64,000 nucleotides of DNA from Akkermansiaceae bacterium (GTDB taxonomy: Bacteria > Verrucomicrobiota > Verrucomicrobiia > Verrucomicrobiales > Akkermansiaceae). How positions within the stretch are numbered: position 1 is the first letter of the stretch; every line of letters starts with the position of its first letter. The stretch is from contig CP059069.1 in the NCBI GenBank assembly GCA_017798145.1, positions 62,001 to 126,000 of the forward strand. The letters are read 5' to 3'. The position numbers and the translations under genes are program-made. Of this stretch, positions 44,585-53,740 are shown piece after piece. The notes below the pieces were generated by a model. The model was not told where the DNA came from. It did no database searches and saw only the letters and a program-made list of their open reading frames with translations.

Positions 44585-45592
44585 TCAGGGAATCAGGCTG
44601 GCTTCGATGCGCAGGAAGCGGGGTGATTCCGAAACGGGGATGCTTGCCGTGGTCACCCCGGCTTCATCCGGTGTCCCCTGGCTGACCCCGCTTTCCGTCC
44701 ATGGATCGCCTGTGCCAAGGTCGGAGGAGGCTTTCACCGAATAGTTCACATATGCCTGCTGCGCGCGGGTGTAGGTAAGGCTGAGGACTCCGCTCTGATT
44801 TGCGGCAACGGGAAGGGTGCTGTGTGCCATTGGCGGGAGTCCGAGGGCGAATTCCAGGAGATTCACCACCCCGTCCTTGTCGGGATCGTCAAACGCCCCG
44901 CGCTGATCGGAGGGGACGTCGGCCGCGACAAGGTAATTTTCCAAGGCGACCTCGGGAGTCGGTCCCGTTGCAGGAGTGAACCTCAGGTAGGGTGCATTGC
45001 TGCCGGCATCCGCAGAGGTGATCGTGAAGCCGGAATTCCTGAAGTATCCTGCGGTATTGTAATTGAGGCTGAATGCCGCATGGGAATATCCGGCTGTCAG
45101 GTCATTCATGACCTCGGAGGTGACATCTATCGACAGCCAGCCGTTGGGTACGTCCTTGATCTCCGCAACCTGGACATCCCCTTCCAGTCTCTGCGAAGCG
45201 AGGCCGTTGGCGGTGCTTGAGTTCGTCCGATGCCTGACGTAGCCGGCCGATGTGCTGTCGTCATGATAATAGTTGTTCGTTATGTGAAGGTTCAAAGTGA
45301 TCGATTCGTATTCGACCCCACTCGGCAGGCTCCCGAGCGCGAACTGAAGGTAGCCGGTGTTCTGATTCACCGTATCACTCGTCCCCGCGAAATAGTAGGA
45401 CACACCGATCGAAGCGGATGTGCTGTCGAAGAAGTCGTAGGCGGTCCCAAGTTCGTTGTGATAAAGCCCATCGCCTGTCGGTGTTGTGGGGATATCCGTC
45501 GCCGCATTCCCAAGCTGCGGGGAAAGGGCGAGAATGGAGAGGAGTCCTGCGGTGGGAAGCAGGCGGGATGATGGGAATGGATGGGTTTTCAT
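44585..45592 (-). CDS. Secreted DNRLRE-type beta-rich protein
   Basis: This 335-residue protein has a signal peptide (MKTHPFPSSRLLPTAGLLSI) and a beta-sandwich reminiscent of DNRLRE domains (TGYLQFALGSLPSGVEYESI, LNLHITNNYY, SIDVTSEVM). Residues about 210-240 hold DDPDKDGVVNLLEFALGL, the DxDGxxNLxEFA element common in Verrucomicrobiota exported proteins, and the end is RFLRIEASLIP. Surface or extracellular role assumed; no catalytic motif. The start at 45592 begins the signal peptide. Confidence 0.72.
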   Translation of the reverse strand: MKTHPFPSSRLLPTAGLLSILALSPQLGNAATDIPTTPTGDGLYHNELGTAYDFFDSTSASIGVSYYFAGTSDTVNQNTGYLQFALGSLPSGVEYESITLNLHITNNYYHDDSTSAGYVRHRTNSSTANGLASQRLEGDVQVAEIKDVPNGWLSIDVTSEVMNDLTAGYSHAAFSLNYNTAGYFRNSGFTITSADAGSNAPYLRFTPATGPTPEVALENYLVAADVPSDQRGAFDDPDKDGVVNLLEFALGLPPMAHSTLPVAANQSGVLSLTYTRAQQAYVNYSVKASSDLGTGDPWTESGVSQGTPDEAGVTTASIPVSESPRFLRIEASLIP

Positions 45593-45781
45593 ATTTTCGT
45601 GGTTGCTGTGGAGTTGGAAAGGAAGCGAATTGCTTGATTCCCCATGGGACTTCCCCATGTGTCACAATATAGGGTGGCAACAGTGCAGAAGCTCCGCAGA
45701 AACCGCCGGAAACTCAGCATTGCATATCATTCCGGGGTGACGAGGCCCGCTCTACACGAACCACGCGCGGGATCTTCTTCC

Positions 45782-45854
45782 AACCCCCTTTTTCCCCCTC
45801 CGGTTCGGTCAACGGCTCTTTCAAAGGCCTTCACCCCAAAAGCAAATTCCCAGC
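45782..45854 (+). repeat. Dispersed repeat, copy C
   Basis: The best-preserved copy: AACCCCCTTTTTCCCC, CTCCGGTTCGGTC, GGCTCTTTC, CCCCAAAAGCAAATTCC. It lies 15 bp from the 3' end of parA; copies A and B are at 33287 and 38160. Confidence 0.75.
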
Positions 45855-45868
45855 GAAAAACGGGATTT

Positions 45869-46663
45869 TCACTTCGCCGCAAGCAGCGGGCCGACCCTTG
45901 CGTGGCGGACGAGGAACTCGTCGGCGAGTTTTCCGTAGGCATCTGCGCCGAGACCGGTGGGGTCGTGCTCGAAAATGGTTTTCCCGTGTGAGGGGGCCTC
46001 GCCGATGCGGATCGTGCGCGGGATGACGTTCTGATAGATTTCCTCGGGAAAATAGTTCGAGACCTCCTCGACGACCTGCCGGGAAAGCAGGGTGCGGCCG
46101 TCGTACATCGTCATCACGATGCCTTCGAGAACGAGGTCGGGATTCGCCCCGGAACCGCGGATCTCATCAAGCACGCCGACGATTTTCGCCAAGCCCTCAA
46201 GGCCGAACCACTCGCATTGCAGCGGGATGAGGATCTCATCGGCGGCGGCGAGGGCGGCGGTCATCAGCACGCCGAGCGAGGGCGGTGTGTCTAGGATGCA
46301 GTATTCGAAAAGGTCGTTCGGCTTCAGCCCCTGCAGGATGCCGCGCAGACGGGTGAGGTGGTCGTCGGAGCGCGCAAGCTCGATCTCGATGCCGGCGAGA
46401 TCCATTTCGGAGGGGACGAAAGTCAGGTTCTCGCGTCCGCCGGTGACGAACTGCTCGCGGATGTCCTTTTCGCCTAACAGCACAGGGTAGATCGACGACA
46501 TGGGGGCGGCCTCGATGCCCAGGCCGGAGGTGCAGTTCGCCTGGGAGTCGAGATCCATCAGCAGCACCCTCTGCCCGCGCAGGGCCAGTCCGTGCGAGAG
46601 ATTCATGGCGGTGGTGGTTTTTCCAACCCCTCCCTTCTGGTTTGCGACGGCGATGACTTTCAC
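45869..46663 (-). CDS. parA: ParA/Soj-family chromosome-partitioning ATPase
   Basis: This 264-residue protein starts with GTG: VKVIAVANQKGGVGKTTTAM, with the deviant Walker A (KGGVGKTT, signature Lys) and LLMDLDSQANCTSGLG next. Walker B is YCILDTPPSLGVLMTAALA and later regions (IPLQCEWFGLEGLA, GEAPSHGKTIFEHDP) are typical of Soj-type ParA. It should act with ParB in origin segregation; no parB is adjacent in this window. The last 40 residues are duplicated at 31334-31458. Confidence 0.93.
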   Translation of the reverse strand: MKVIAVANQKGGVGKTTTAMNLSHGLALRGQRVLLMDLDSQANCTSGLGIEAAPMSSIYPVLLGEKDIREQFVTGGRENLTFVPSEMDLAGIEIELARSDDHLTRLRGILQGLKPNDLFEYCILDTPPSLGVLMTAALAAADEILIPLQCEWFGLEGLAKIVGVLDEIRGSGANPDLVLEGIVMTMYDGRTLLSRQVVEEVSNYFPEEIYQNVIPRTIRIGEAPSHGKTIFEHDPTGLGADAYGKLADEFLVRHARVGPLLAAK

Positions 46664-46860
46664 GGGGAGCAAAGAATGGCCGGGAAATATTTTTTTGGAA
46701 CGCAAAACTTCATGGCCCCCCCCCTTGCACCCCCTTTGCCGGGTCTGGAAGCGGCCCGCTGCCTGGTTCGGGGGCGCAAAATTCCGGTGCAAGTGTCGGC
46801 ACCGCCCGGATAATTCCGTTGCAATCCCTCGCGCTAGCGGTGATTAGTCCGTGCCCGGAC

Positions 46861-47553
46861 ATGCCTTCCATGACACTGAACAAAACACGAAGCCTTGCGA
46901 CGCTGCTGCTGCTGTCGCTCATTGCGTTGCCTGGGTTAGGGCAGGAAACCGATAAGGATGCAAAGCCCGCCGCCGAGGAAGCCGGGAAACAGGAACCCAA
47001 GGGCGATGCGGAACCCGAGGATGCGAAGGCTGGCGAGGACAAGCCCGAGATCGATCCGGACGACGAGGCGGCCCTTGAGGAGGAGGAGGCGGCTGCGGTC
47101 GCCAGACCGGTTCCCGCGGAGCCGGTGCAGGTCTATGGATGGCGCGAAAAGGTCACCATAGACGGGATGGAGAAATCGATCTACGCGAAGCTCGACACCG
47201 GGGCCTACACCAGCTCGATCCATGCGGAGGAGATGGAACTCTTCGAGCGCGATGGGAAAAAGTGGGTTCGTTTCATCGTCACCGAGCCGCGCAAGAAAGA
47301 CTCGCCGCGCGTCCGCATCGAGGCACCGCTTGTGCGCATCGCCAGGATCAAGAACCCGGGCGGTGAATCCGAATCCCGCGAGGTCGTCAAGCTGGCCTTC
47401 AAGATCGGCGAGAAGAAACTGCGCGGTGATTTCACGCTCAACAACCGCTCCAACATGCTCTCGGCTGTGCTCATCGGGCGGACAACGATCAAGGAACTCG
47501 GCTGGATCGATCCTTCCCGGACGAATCTTGCCGATGACGAGATCATGCGCTGA
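46861..47553 (+). CDS. Retropepsin-like RimB/ATP-dependent zinc protease family protein
   Basis: This 230-residue exported protein has a signal segment ending GLGQE, an acidic low-complexity linker of about 70 residues (EEAGKQEPKG, EEEEAA), then a retropepsin-like domain: VYGWREKVTIDGMEKSIYAK followed by LDTGAYTSSIHAEEM (DTG catalytic motif) and RSNMLSAVLIGRTTIKELGW. It is followed at 25 bp by a transglutaminase-7TM gene and then an ATP-grasp gene, a conserved trio predicted to modify peptides or amino-acid tails. A start at 46870 is as likely. Confidence 0.85.
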   Translation: MPSMTLNKTRSLATLLLLSLIALPGLGQETDKDAKPAAEEAGKQEPKGDAEPEDAKAGEDKPEIDPDDEAALEEEEAAAVARPVPAEPVQVYGWREKVTIDGMEKSIYAKLDTGAYTSSIHAEEMELFERDGKKWVRFIVTEPRKKDSPRVRIEAPLVRIARIKNPGGESESREVVKLAFKIGEKKLRGDFTLNNRSNMLSAVLIGRTTIKELGWIDPSRTNLADDEIMR

Positions 47554-47577
47554 TTCGGCGCTTCCTGAGATACCCAT

Positions 47578-49113
47578 ATGACCCCACAGGGAAAATTGCT
47601 CACGGCCGTGATCGGCCTCACGGCGCTCGGCGGCGGGCTTGCCGCCTACAAGTCCCATAAGCTCGGCGTCCCTTTCTGGCAGGGCGAGCGAGTGGACGAG
47701 TGGCTGGTGGAGGCGAAGGTTTCCTTCCTTGCCACCGGGAAGCAGGTCAAGGCCAGGCTCTCGCTGCCAACGGATGCTGTCAGGAAAGGCTCGGGCCAGG
47801 AATCGGGATCGCTCGGCTACCATTACGACGAGGAGGAAAACCAGGACGAATACACGGCCGTCTGGTCCGCCCGCGAGCGCGAGGACACCCAGGCGCTCTA
47901 CTACCGCGTGCGTTTCAAGCAGGGGCTTGCCAGCGGTGGCGAGCCAAGGCCGGCCTTGGAGAAACCTGCGGCTCCCGATGTGCCGAAGCTGCCGGGCTCC
48001 CTCGGGGCCGCCGCACAGAACATCGTCAACCAGGCCAAGAGCGTTTCCGCAGATCCCGATTCGCTTTTTGTGGCGCTCTTCCGCCAGATCAACGACGCGA
48101 GCTCTTCGCAGGAATACGTTCTGGTCAAGAGGCACTATGAGAAGGAAGCCGTGGTGAACCCGAACATCGCGATGGGCATCGATCTCCTGGGCCTGGCCGG
48201 TATCCCCGCGCGCCTGGCATACGGTGTCAGGCTGAGCGATGAGAACGCCGGCCAGGCTCCCATCCCTCTGCTTGAGTATTATGATGGAGCATTCTGGAAA
48301 GTCCGCGATCCGCTGGAACCTTCCAAGCTCCCCGATGGCCGCGAGATGTTCGTCTGGCACCGCGGCGGCGGGCCGCTGCTCGAGGTCAGCGGCGGGGTGG
48401 AGAACTCGCGCGTCACCTTCACCGTCGCCAAAGACCGCATCCCCCTGGCCACGCTCACTGACCTGAGGGATTCGCCTTTCCTCATCTCCACGATCCTCGC
48501 GCTTCCGGTTTCCGAGCGGGCGGTGTTCCGCTACATCGTCCTCATACCGCTCGGGGCTTTCGTGGTGGTGATCATGCGCAACCTCATCGGCGTGCCCACC
48601 CTCGGCACCTTCATGCCGGTGCTGCTTGCGCTTGCGTTGCTGGAGATCGCGCCGCTCAAGGCCATCCTGATGTTCTCCATCCTGGTGGGTGCCGGCCTGT
48701 GGTTCCGTTTCCTGCTTTCGCGGATGAACCTGCTCGTGGTGCCGCGTGTGGCCGCCTGTGTGGTCATCGTCACCCTGCTGATGATGCTGATGGGCGTGGT
48801 CAGCTTCCAGCTCGGCTTCAGCGTTGGCATCAAGATCACCCTCTTCCCGATGATCATCATCGCATGGACGCTGGAGCGCATGTCCCTGATCTGGGAGGAG
48901 GAGGGGAAACGCAGCGCCCTCGTCCAGGTCACCGGCTCGATGGTCGTCGCGGTCTGCGCCTACTATTTCATGAACGTTTCGCAGATCCAGTACTGGGCGT
49001 TCTATTTCCCCGAGATGCTGCTCATCCTTCTCGCGGGCATCCTCCTCATCGGGCGCTACACCGGCTACCGCCTGTCGGAACTGATCCGCTTCAAGACCTT
49101 CAAGAATGCCTGA
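47578..49113 (+). CDS. Inactive transglutaminase fused to seven transmembrane helices
   Basis: This 511-residue protein has one N-terminal hydrophobic segment (KLLTAVIGLTALGGGLAAYK), a periplasmic transglutaminase-like domain (about residues 40-290) with NPNIAMGIDLLGLAGIPARLAYGV, and a C-terminal block of seven membrane helices (residues 320-495) ending YTGYRLSELIRFK. This is the 7TM-transglutaminase architecture of the amidoligase gene trio; the catalytic Cys appears missing. It overlaps the ATP-grasp gene by 8 bp. Confidence 0.88.
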   Translation: MTPQGKLLTAVIGLTALGGGLAAYKSHKLGVPFWQGERVDEWLVEAKVSFLATGKQVKARLSLPTDAVRKGSGQESGSLGYHYDEEENQDEYTAVWSAREREDTQALYYRVRFKQGLASGGEPRPALEKPAAPDVPKLPGSLGAAAQNIVNQAKSVSADPDSLFVALFRQINDASSSQEYVLVKRHYEKEAVVNPNIAMGIDLLGLAGIPARLAYGVRLSDENAGQAPIPLLEYYDGAFWKVRDPLEPSKLPDGREMFVWHRGGGPLLEVSGGVENSRVTFTVAKDRIPLATLTDLRDSPFLISTILALPVSERAVFRYIVLIPLGAFVVVIMRNLIGVPTLGTFMPVLLALALLEIAPLKAILMFSILVGAGLWFRFLLSRMNLLVVPRVAACVVIVTLLMMLMGVVSFQLGFSVGIKITLFPMIIIAWTLERMSLIWEEEGKRSALVQVTGSMVVAVCAYYFMNVSQIQYWAFYFPEMLLILLAGILLIGRYTGYRLSELIRFKTFKNA

Positions 49114-50134
49114 TGCAGCTGAAAAAACCGCCGCGGAGGACACCGGCGAGCGCTGGTGGCACCGCTGGTTCCGCACCCCGCGCGAGCTGCGCGAGCTGGG
49201 CGTCGTCGGCATCAATATGCGCAACGCCCGCTTCCTCCTTCCTAACAACCCGCGCCGCCTCTATGACCTTGTGGACAACAAGCTCCGCACCAAGGCGCTC
49301 GCCGAGGCGGAGGGCATGAAGGTCGCGGAAACCTACGGCGTGCTGCTATCCCCCCACGATGCGAACCGCGTCGAGAAATTCGTCGAAGGCCGCGATGCCT
49401 TCGTGATCAAGCCGACCCGCGGCTCGGGCGGCAAGGGGATCATGGTCATCGACAAGCGGGCTGGGAAAAATTTCGTGAAACCCAGCGGGGCGGAAGTCAC
49501 TCCCGGCGACCTGAAGAACCACGTTTCCAACATCCTCGCAGGCCTGTTCAGCCTCGGCGGAAAGCGCGACTACGCCCTCATCGAATACCGCGTCCAGCCG
49601 GCGAAGCTGCTCACGGCGCTGAGCTTCCAGGGCGCACCGGACATCCGCGTGGTCATGCTCCACGGCTATCCGGTCATGGCCATGCTCCGCGCCTCCACCA
49701 AGGAGTCCGACGGCCGGTCCAACCTCCACCAGGGAGCCGTCGGCATCGGCATCGACATCGCCACCGGGATGACGGTCCGCGCCATCCACCACGGCAAGCC
49801 CATCACCGAGCATCCGGATCTCGGCATCGGCCTCATCGGCGTGCAGATCCCGGACTGGGACACCATCCTGCACATGGCCGTCACCTGCCAGCTCATGACC
49901 GGCCTAGGTTACCTCGGCGTCGATATCATGATCGATGAGACCCTGGGGCCGCTGATGATCGAGGTGAACGCCCGGCCAGGCCTCGCCATCCAGATGGCCA
50001 ACGGAATCGGCCTGCTGCGGCGGCTTGAGCCCGTGGTGGCTCAGCATTTGAAACATCCCACCGCCGATCTCGAGGCGAAGATCGCGTTTTCCAAAAAGCA
50101 TTTCCGCGCGAAGCTCCCGCCCGCAAGGGATTGA
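49106..50134 (+). CDS. ATP-grasp alpha-L-glutamate ligase-like protein (RimK-related)
   Basis: This 342-residue ATP-grasp enzyme has VIKPTRGSGGKGIMVI (nucleotide-binding loop), YALIEYRVQPAKLL, DIRVVMLHGYPVMAMLR, a GIDIATGMTVRAIHHG turn and the metal-binding end GYLGVDIMIDE with MIEVNARPGLAIQMANG. It is the probable amide-bond-forming enzyme of the trio with the retropepsin-like and transglutaminase-7TM proteins. Predicted to ligate an amino acid such as glutamate to an unknown target. Confidence 0.88.
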   Translation: MPDAAEKTAAEDTGERWWHRWFRTPRELRELGVVGINMRNARFLLPNNPRRLYDLVDNKLRTKALAEAEGMKVAETYGVLLSPHDANRVEKFVEGRDAFVIKPTRGSGGKGIMVIDKRAGKNFVKPSGAEVTPGDLKNHVSNILAGLFSLGGKRDYALIEYRVQPAKLLTALSFQGAPDIRVVMLHGYPVMAMLRASTKESDGRSNLHQGAVGIGIDIATGMTVRAIHHGKPITEHPDLGIGLIGVQIPDWDTILHMAVTCQLMTGLGYLGVDIMIDETLGPLMIEVNARPGLAIQMANGIGLLRRLEPVVAQHLKHPTADLEAKIAFSKKHFRAKLPPARD

Positions 50135-50201
50135 TGGCCGGGTTTTGGCGAAGCCAAGGGCACTGCGGAGAGCTTCCCCCACATCACGGTGAAATAAGGC
50201 A

Positions 50202-51212
50202 TCATCCGCGTTTTCTCAATCCGATCACCCAGACGAAACACGCCAGCATCGCGATCGCGGATGCGTCAGTATGCGAACGATTCCGTGCATCGTTCCCGGC
50301 GATGGTCCTCGGCCTGGCAACCGGCGAGAAATACACGTCACCGGCGGCTTTCCTGTAAGGCCACCGATCCTCGATTTCCGTCAGCCACCACTCCGACGGG
50401 CCGCTTGATTCGGGGAGATTGAGTTTATCCAGCAAGGATTGGCGGTGTTGGGTGATCCTGCCCGACCACTTTGTTTTTCCAGTCCATGGCCGGTTTCCGC
50501 CTATCTTCCCTTCGTATTGGGTGTCGGCGATGAAATAGATGCGCAGCAGGCGGTTCTTCGCATCGAGGTTTCCTGTGGCTGCCATGGAGTCAGGCTCGCG
50601 ATAGGGGAAAAGCGGGCGATCCGTCCTGAAGCTGATGCGCAGAGCGGCGGCCTTGACCTCATCATTCCCTCTGTTGTTTTTCGCGACCTTCAATGCGGTG
50701 AAATGCCAGTCGCCGCCCAGGTAAGGCCGCGCCCAATCGGCGACGGCTGGCGAGTAGGCGTAGCCGTTTTTCCTCAGCCATTCCACCAGATCATCGCCGG
50801 AGCGGGCGGTGAGGACGGTTGCGTCGAATCCGGCGACGCGCTTTTCCTCGATGACCGTTACGCGGGATTGCAAGGTGATTGCCTGCGGCGCCGCGGAGCA
50901 TCCAAGCGGGAAACCACCGCCATGGCTTGCCTTCGGTGCGGTGATGGCGGCGAGTTCGGAGAACGCGCCGTTGCCGGACTCATCGAGCTGCGGGCGGGAC
51001 GGGGAGGGGACAAGGAAGCCGATCTCATCGGCATCCGTTCTGAAATCCGCCTTGCGGATGAAATGCTGGGTCTGCCGCTTTTTGTCCCAGACCATGATGA
51101 CTGTCTGGTCTGCGTTCAGCACGTGGTTGAGCATTCCCGCTACGGCGCAGCAGCCTTGGCCGGGCATCGGGGAGGATGCCAGGAGCATGCACACCACAGC
51201 TGCGGGTTTCAT
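50202..51212 (-). CDS. DUF2330 family protein
   Basis: This 336-residue protein has a signal peptide (MKPAAVVCMLLASSPMPGQG), then CCAVAGMLNHVLNADQTVIMVWDKKRQTQHF and RKADFRTDADEIGFLVPSPS, which is the DUF2330 pattern with NADQTVxxxWD and QHFIRKADF. The middle resembles a globular periplasmic domain, and the end has one more hydrophobic helix (ASAIAMLACFVWVIGL) with basic residues after it. Function unknown. Start at 51212 begins the signal. Confidence 0.82.
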   Translation of the reverse strand: MKPAAVVCMLLASSPMPGQGCCAVAGMLNHVLNADQTVIMVWDKKRQTQHFIRKADFRTDADEIGFLVPSPSRPQLDESGNGAFSELAAITAPKASHGGGFPLGCSAAPQAITLQSRVTVIEEKRVAGFDATVLTARSGDDLVEWLRKNGYAYSPAVADWARPYLGGDWHFTALKVAKNNRGNDEVKAAALRISFRTDRPLFPYREPDSMAATGNLDAKNRLLRIYFIADTQYEGKIGGNRPWTGKTKWSGRITQHRQSLLDKLNLPESSGPSEWWLTEIEDRWPYRKAAGDVYFSPVARPRTIAGNDARNRSHTDASAIAMLACFVWVIGLRKRG

Positions 51213-51281
51213 CGACCGACTGGATCTCATTGCTCAGACACTATCAGGGATGTCGCTGCCTGCACAATCGGAAAGGCTGGC

Positions 51282-52127
51282 TTACCTCGCCTTGAGGATC
51301 AGGAAATTCCTAACGGGGCGGTTCAGCATGCCCCTGCGGTTCACCGGGCCGCCGGGTATCGAGGCGGAGATGAAAAGATCGGTGGAACGGCCTCCGTCCA
51401 GGTTGAGGGCGTTGCGGATCCCCCATGCTGCGGGGGATGCGGTGGCCAGTGCGGAGCCGAGCTCGGCAAGTGTGCAGGAGGATGTCCTGCCGATCCACCA
51501 GCGCCGGCCGCCATCGGTCAGGACAATGGAGCGCAGCGCCGACTTGCTGGCTTCCAGTCCGCCGATGCTCTTCCCGTTTTCCAACAGCAGCGGGCCGGCC
51601 TGCAGAAGCTCCAGGTAATCCGATGTGACCGGGCGCAAGTTGCGGCGTGAGATCGAAAGGCTGCCATTGCGGGTTTCGCGGAAAACCCCGTTGCCCAGGG
51701 ATGAGGAGGAATTCCATGCTCCGGCAGCCCTGCCGTTTGATACCAGCAGACCAAGCGGTTTCCCCTCTGGGGTGAAAAAGCCGGCATTGATGGCGAGAAG
51801 TGCGTTGTGCCTCTGGGCGGCATCCGCAGCGGAGGTGAACTCCGATCCCGGCCCGGCTGCCTGATCCACGACGAGGAGGCGATGTGTCCGCGAATCGAAA
51901 GCCACCCCCTCGAACTCGATGCCCCGTATCGTTTTGCGCGATAGTGCGGGAGCGGCTGCGGTGGTTTCGCCGGGCGGCGTGGACTCGTCTGGTGCGACCG
52001 TGTCCCTACCCTGGATCGGTGTGGGTATGGCTGCGGGGCTTGCCAAACGCTTTGCGAGTGGCACCGCAGGCTGGCAGGAGCAGAGCAGAAGAATCGCAAG
52101 CGGCAGGGATCTTTTCGGGCTACACAT
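51282..52127 (-). CDS. Phosphodiester glycosidase family protein (NAGPA-like)
   Basis: This 281-residue exported protein has a lipobox-like LLLCSC, a Pro/Thr-rich linker, and the NAGPA/DUF2233 core: LLAINAGFFTPEGKPLGLLV, LLQAGPLLLENG, and ALNLDGGRSTDLFISA near residue 245. Such domains cleave phosphodiester-linked sugars (in mammals, the uncovering enzyme; in bacteria, wall or exopolysaccharide substrates). Target unknown. The gene lies 70 bp upstream of the DUF2330 gene on the same strand, possibly one transcript. Confidence 0.83.
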   Translation of the reverse strand: MCSPKRSLPLAILLLCSCQPAVPLAKRLASPAAIPTPIQGRDTVAPDESTPPGETTAAAPALSRKTIRGIEFEGVAFDSRTHRLLVVDQAAGPGSEFTSAADAAQRHNALLAINAGFFTPEGKPLGLLVSNGRAAGAWNSSSSLGNGVFRETRNGSLSISRRNLRPVTSDYLELLQAGPLLLENGKSIGGLEASKSALRSIVLTDGGRRWWIGRTSSCTLAELGSALATASPAAWGIRNALNLDGGRSTDLFISASIPGGPVNRRGMLNRPVRNFLILKAR

Positions 52128-52466
52128 GTGTCCAGCTAATTGGGTAATGGGGTGAGTGGCAAGGGCGTGGAGCTGGTCTCATCCGCTTTTCGATGGGGAA
52201 CAACCAGGCATCTATCATCCCCCGTTTCATGCTCTTCTCCCGACCCCGAAAATTGGTTGTGAAATTTCTAGTGCAACCATGCGCTCCGGATAGGTTCGCG
52301 TGTTAGCCCCCTGACCGCAAAAGCCCATCGGCTTTCCGGAAATTCGCTGCTTCCGACAAACCAGTTTCCACCGCCCCATCCGGTCATTCGGAGCCCTTCG
52401 CCTCACTCCTGTTTGTGCGCAGACCGACTGCCTTGCACCCAAATCATGCATTTTTTGCAAACCCAA
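52128..52466. other. Intergenic region with no supported gene
   Basis: About 340 bp between divergent genes. I see no RNA, repeat or ORF with support here; promoters for both sides presumably lie in it. Confidence 0.5.
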
Positions 52467-52860
52467 TGAAAACACACACACTCATTTCCGCTGATGCGAT
52501 CCTTGCCTGCCTCGGGCTTTCCGCAACGTCCGCCCCCGCCGAGAAAAAGGCGCCGAAGAAATTCGGGAAAGGCAATTCGTCCCAGGTCGAAGGGCTTCCA
52601 AACGGGGAACTCAAAACCAAGCTACGCGCCCCAATGCCAAGAAGCGCGACAAGGCGATGGCATGGCCGCACTCCATTCAGGATGAGGAATTGCGCAGGGA
52701 AACCGCCCGCGCGATGGCGGGTGTCATCCTCCGGCAGACGCGGGAAATCCAGGACGACCGGCTCCGTCACGCCGATGCGCGCATCCTTGGCGAACTCGAG
52801 CGGCAGCGGGAGCAGGCACTCCTTGATGTGGGGGATGACCTTCCCAGGCCTTCGGAGTGA
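52467..52860 (+). pseudogene. Frameshifted small secreted helical protein
   Basis: The first frame starts MKTHTLISADAILACLGLSA (signal peptide) and runs PKKFGKGNSSQVEGLPNGEL, a segment found at the start of some Verrucomicrobiota exported proteins. At about 52615-52625 the likely reading moves to another frame with NAKKRDKAMAWPHSIQDEEL then RRETARAMAGVILRQTREIQ, ending DLPRPSE. Either one indel (a real mutation or a sequence error) or two separate small ORFs explain this. Confidence 0.5.
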
Positions 52861-52920
52861 GCTGTCAATCTGACCCATTGGCGGTTGCGGGCACGCCGCG
52901 ACGGTGCAAGGTTGTTGAAA

Positions 52921-53538
52921 ATGACCGGCCTGAACCTCCCGAAGAAATGCGGCGTGATGCTGCTCCCCGATTGCACGCTCTTTCCGCACGGCGGCCTTCC
53001 GCTCTACATCTTCGAGCAACGCTATCGCGACATGCTGGACGATGCCCTCGCCGGGGATTGTGTGTTCGCGGTGGGGCGGGTGCGGGAAGGCGATGATGGA
53101 AAGGAGGAGATTGCGGAAATCGGCACCGCAGGACTTGTCAGGGCATCGCGCCTGGGCGGGGACGGCACCTCGCAGCTGCTTTTGCACGGTGTCATCCGCG
53201 TCAGGTTCTGCGAATGGCTCGATGAGGGCAAGGCATATCCCCTTGCCCTCATCGAGCCGGTCATTCCTGAACCTCTCGAAGGCAAGCGGGGCGAGGCAGC
53301 AATGAAAACCCTGCGCGGGGCGGTGGAGGACGGCATCTCCGGCCTGCCCGGCGACGTGCAGGCCGGCGTCCTCGCCCTGCTCGACCAAGCCGATGAGCCA
53401 GGCCTCATGGCGGATCTGGTGGCACAGCAGTTCGTCCACGAGCCGGATCTCAGGCAGGAGCTCCTGGAAACGGCCGCCGTGGGGGACAGGGTGCGCATGC
53501 TCTGCGGATTCTTTGCAAACCTGCGGACGGATGCCTGA
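52921..53538 (+). CDS. LON substrate-binding-domain protein
   Basis: This 205-residue protein starts MTGLNLPKKCGVMLLPDCTL and shows FPHGGLPLYIFEQRYRDML, the opening of the Lon N-terminal (PUA-like) domain, then VGRVREGDD and the GLVRASRLGGDGTSQLLLHG strands. It lacks any AAA or protease domain, so it is a stand-alone LON domain, possibly an adaptor or stress regulator. Start chosen at 52921; the frame is open upstream. Confidence 0.85.
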   Translation: MTGLNLPKKCGVMLLPDCTLFPHGGLPLYIFEQRYRDMLDDALAGDCVFAVGRVREGDDGKEEIAEIGTAGLVRASRLGGDGTSQLLLHGVIRVRFCEWLDEGKAYPLALIEPVIPEPLEGKRGEAAMKTLRGAVEDGISGLPGDVQAGVLALLDQADEPGLMADLVAQQFVHEPDLRQELLETAAVGDRVRMLCGFFANLRTDA

Positions 53539-53740
53539 TAGCCGGGCGTGTTTCTGCCGGAGCCAACCGGGCCACCAAGGAATCATCGGCAGGTATGGAT
53601 GACCCGATCTCTTGATGCCATGGGGCTTTCCATTGCCTTTGGCGGGAGTCCGGAAGATGCCGACCCATCGGAAACCGCCGTGTTCGCATCCATTTTTCGG
53701 GATTGCTAGGCGGGATGGCGCGGGCTTACGCTGCGGCAGC

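Noticed and set aside
46936-49248. A 770-codon reverse open frame opposite the transglutaminase-7TM gene
   Set aside because: Antisense shadow of three genes with clear family motifs; rich in His, Gln and Asp as expected from reading opposite hydrophobic codons.
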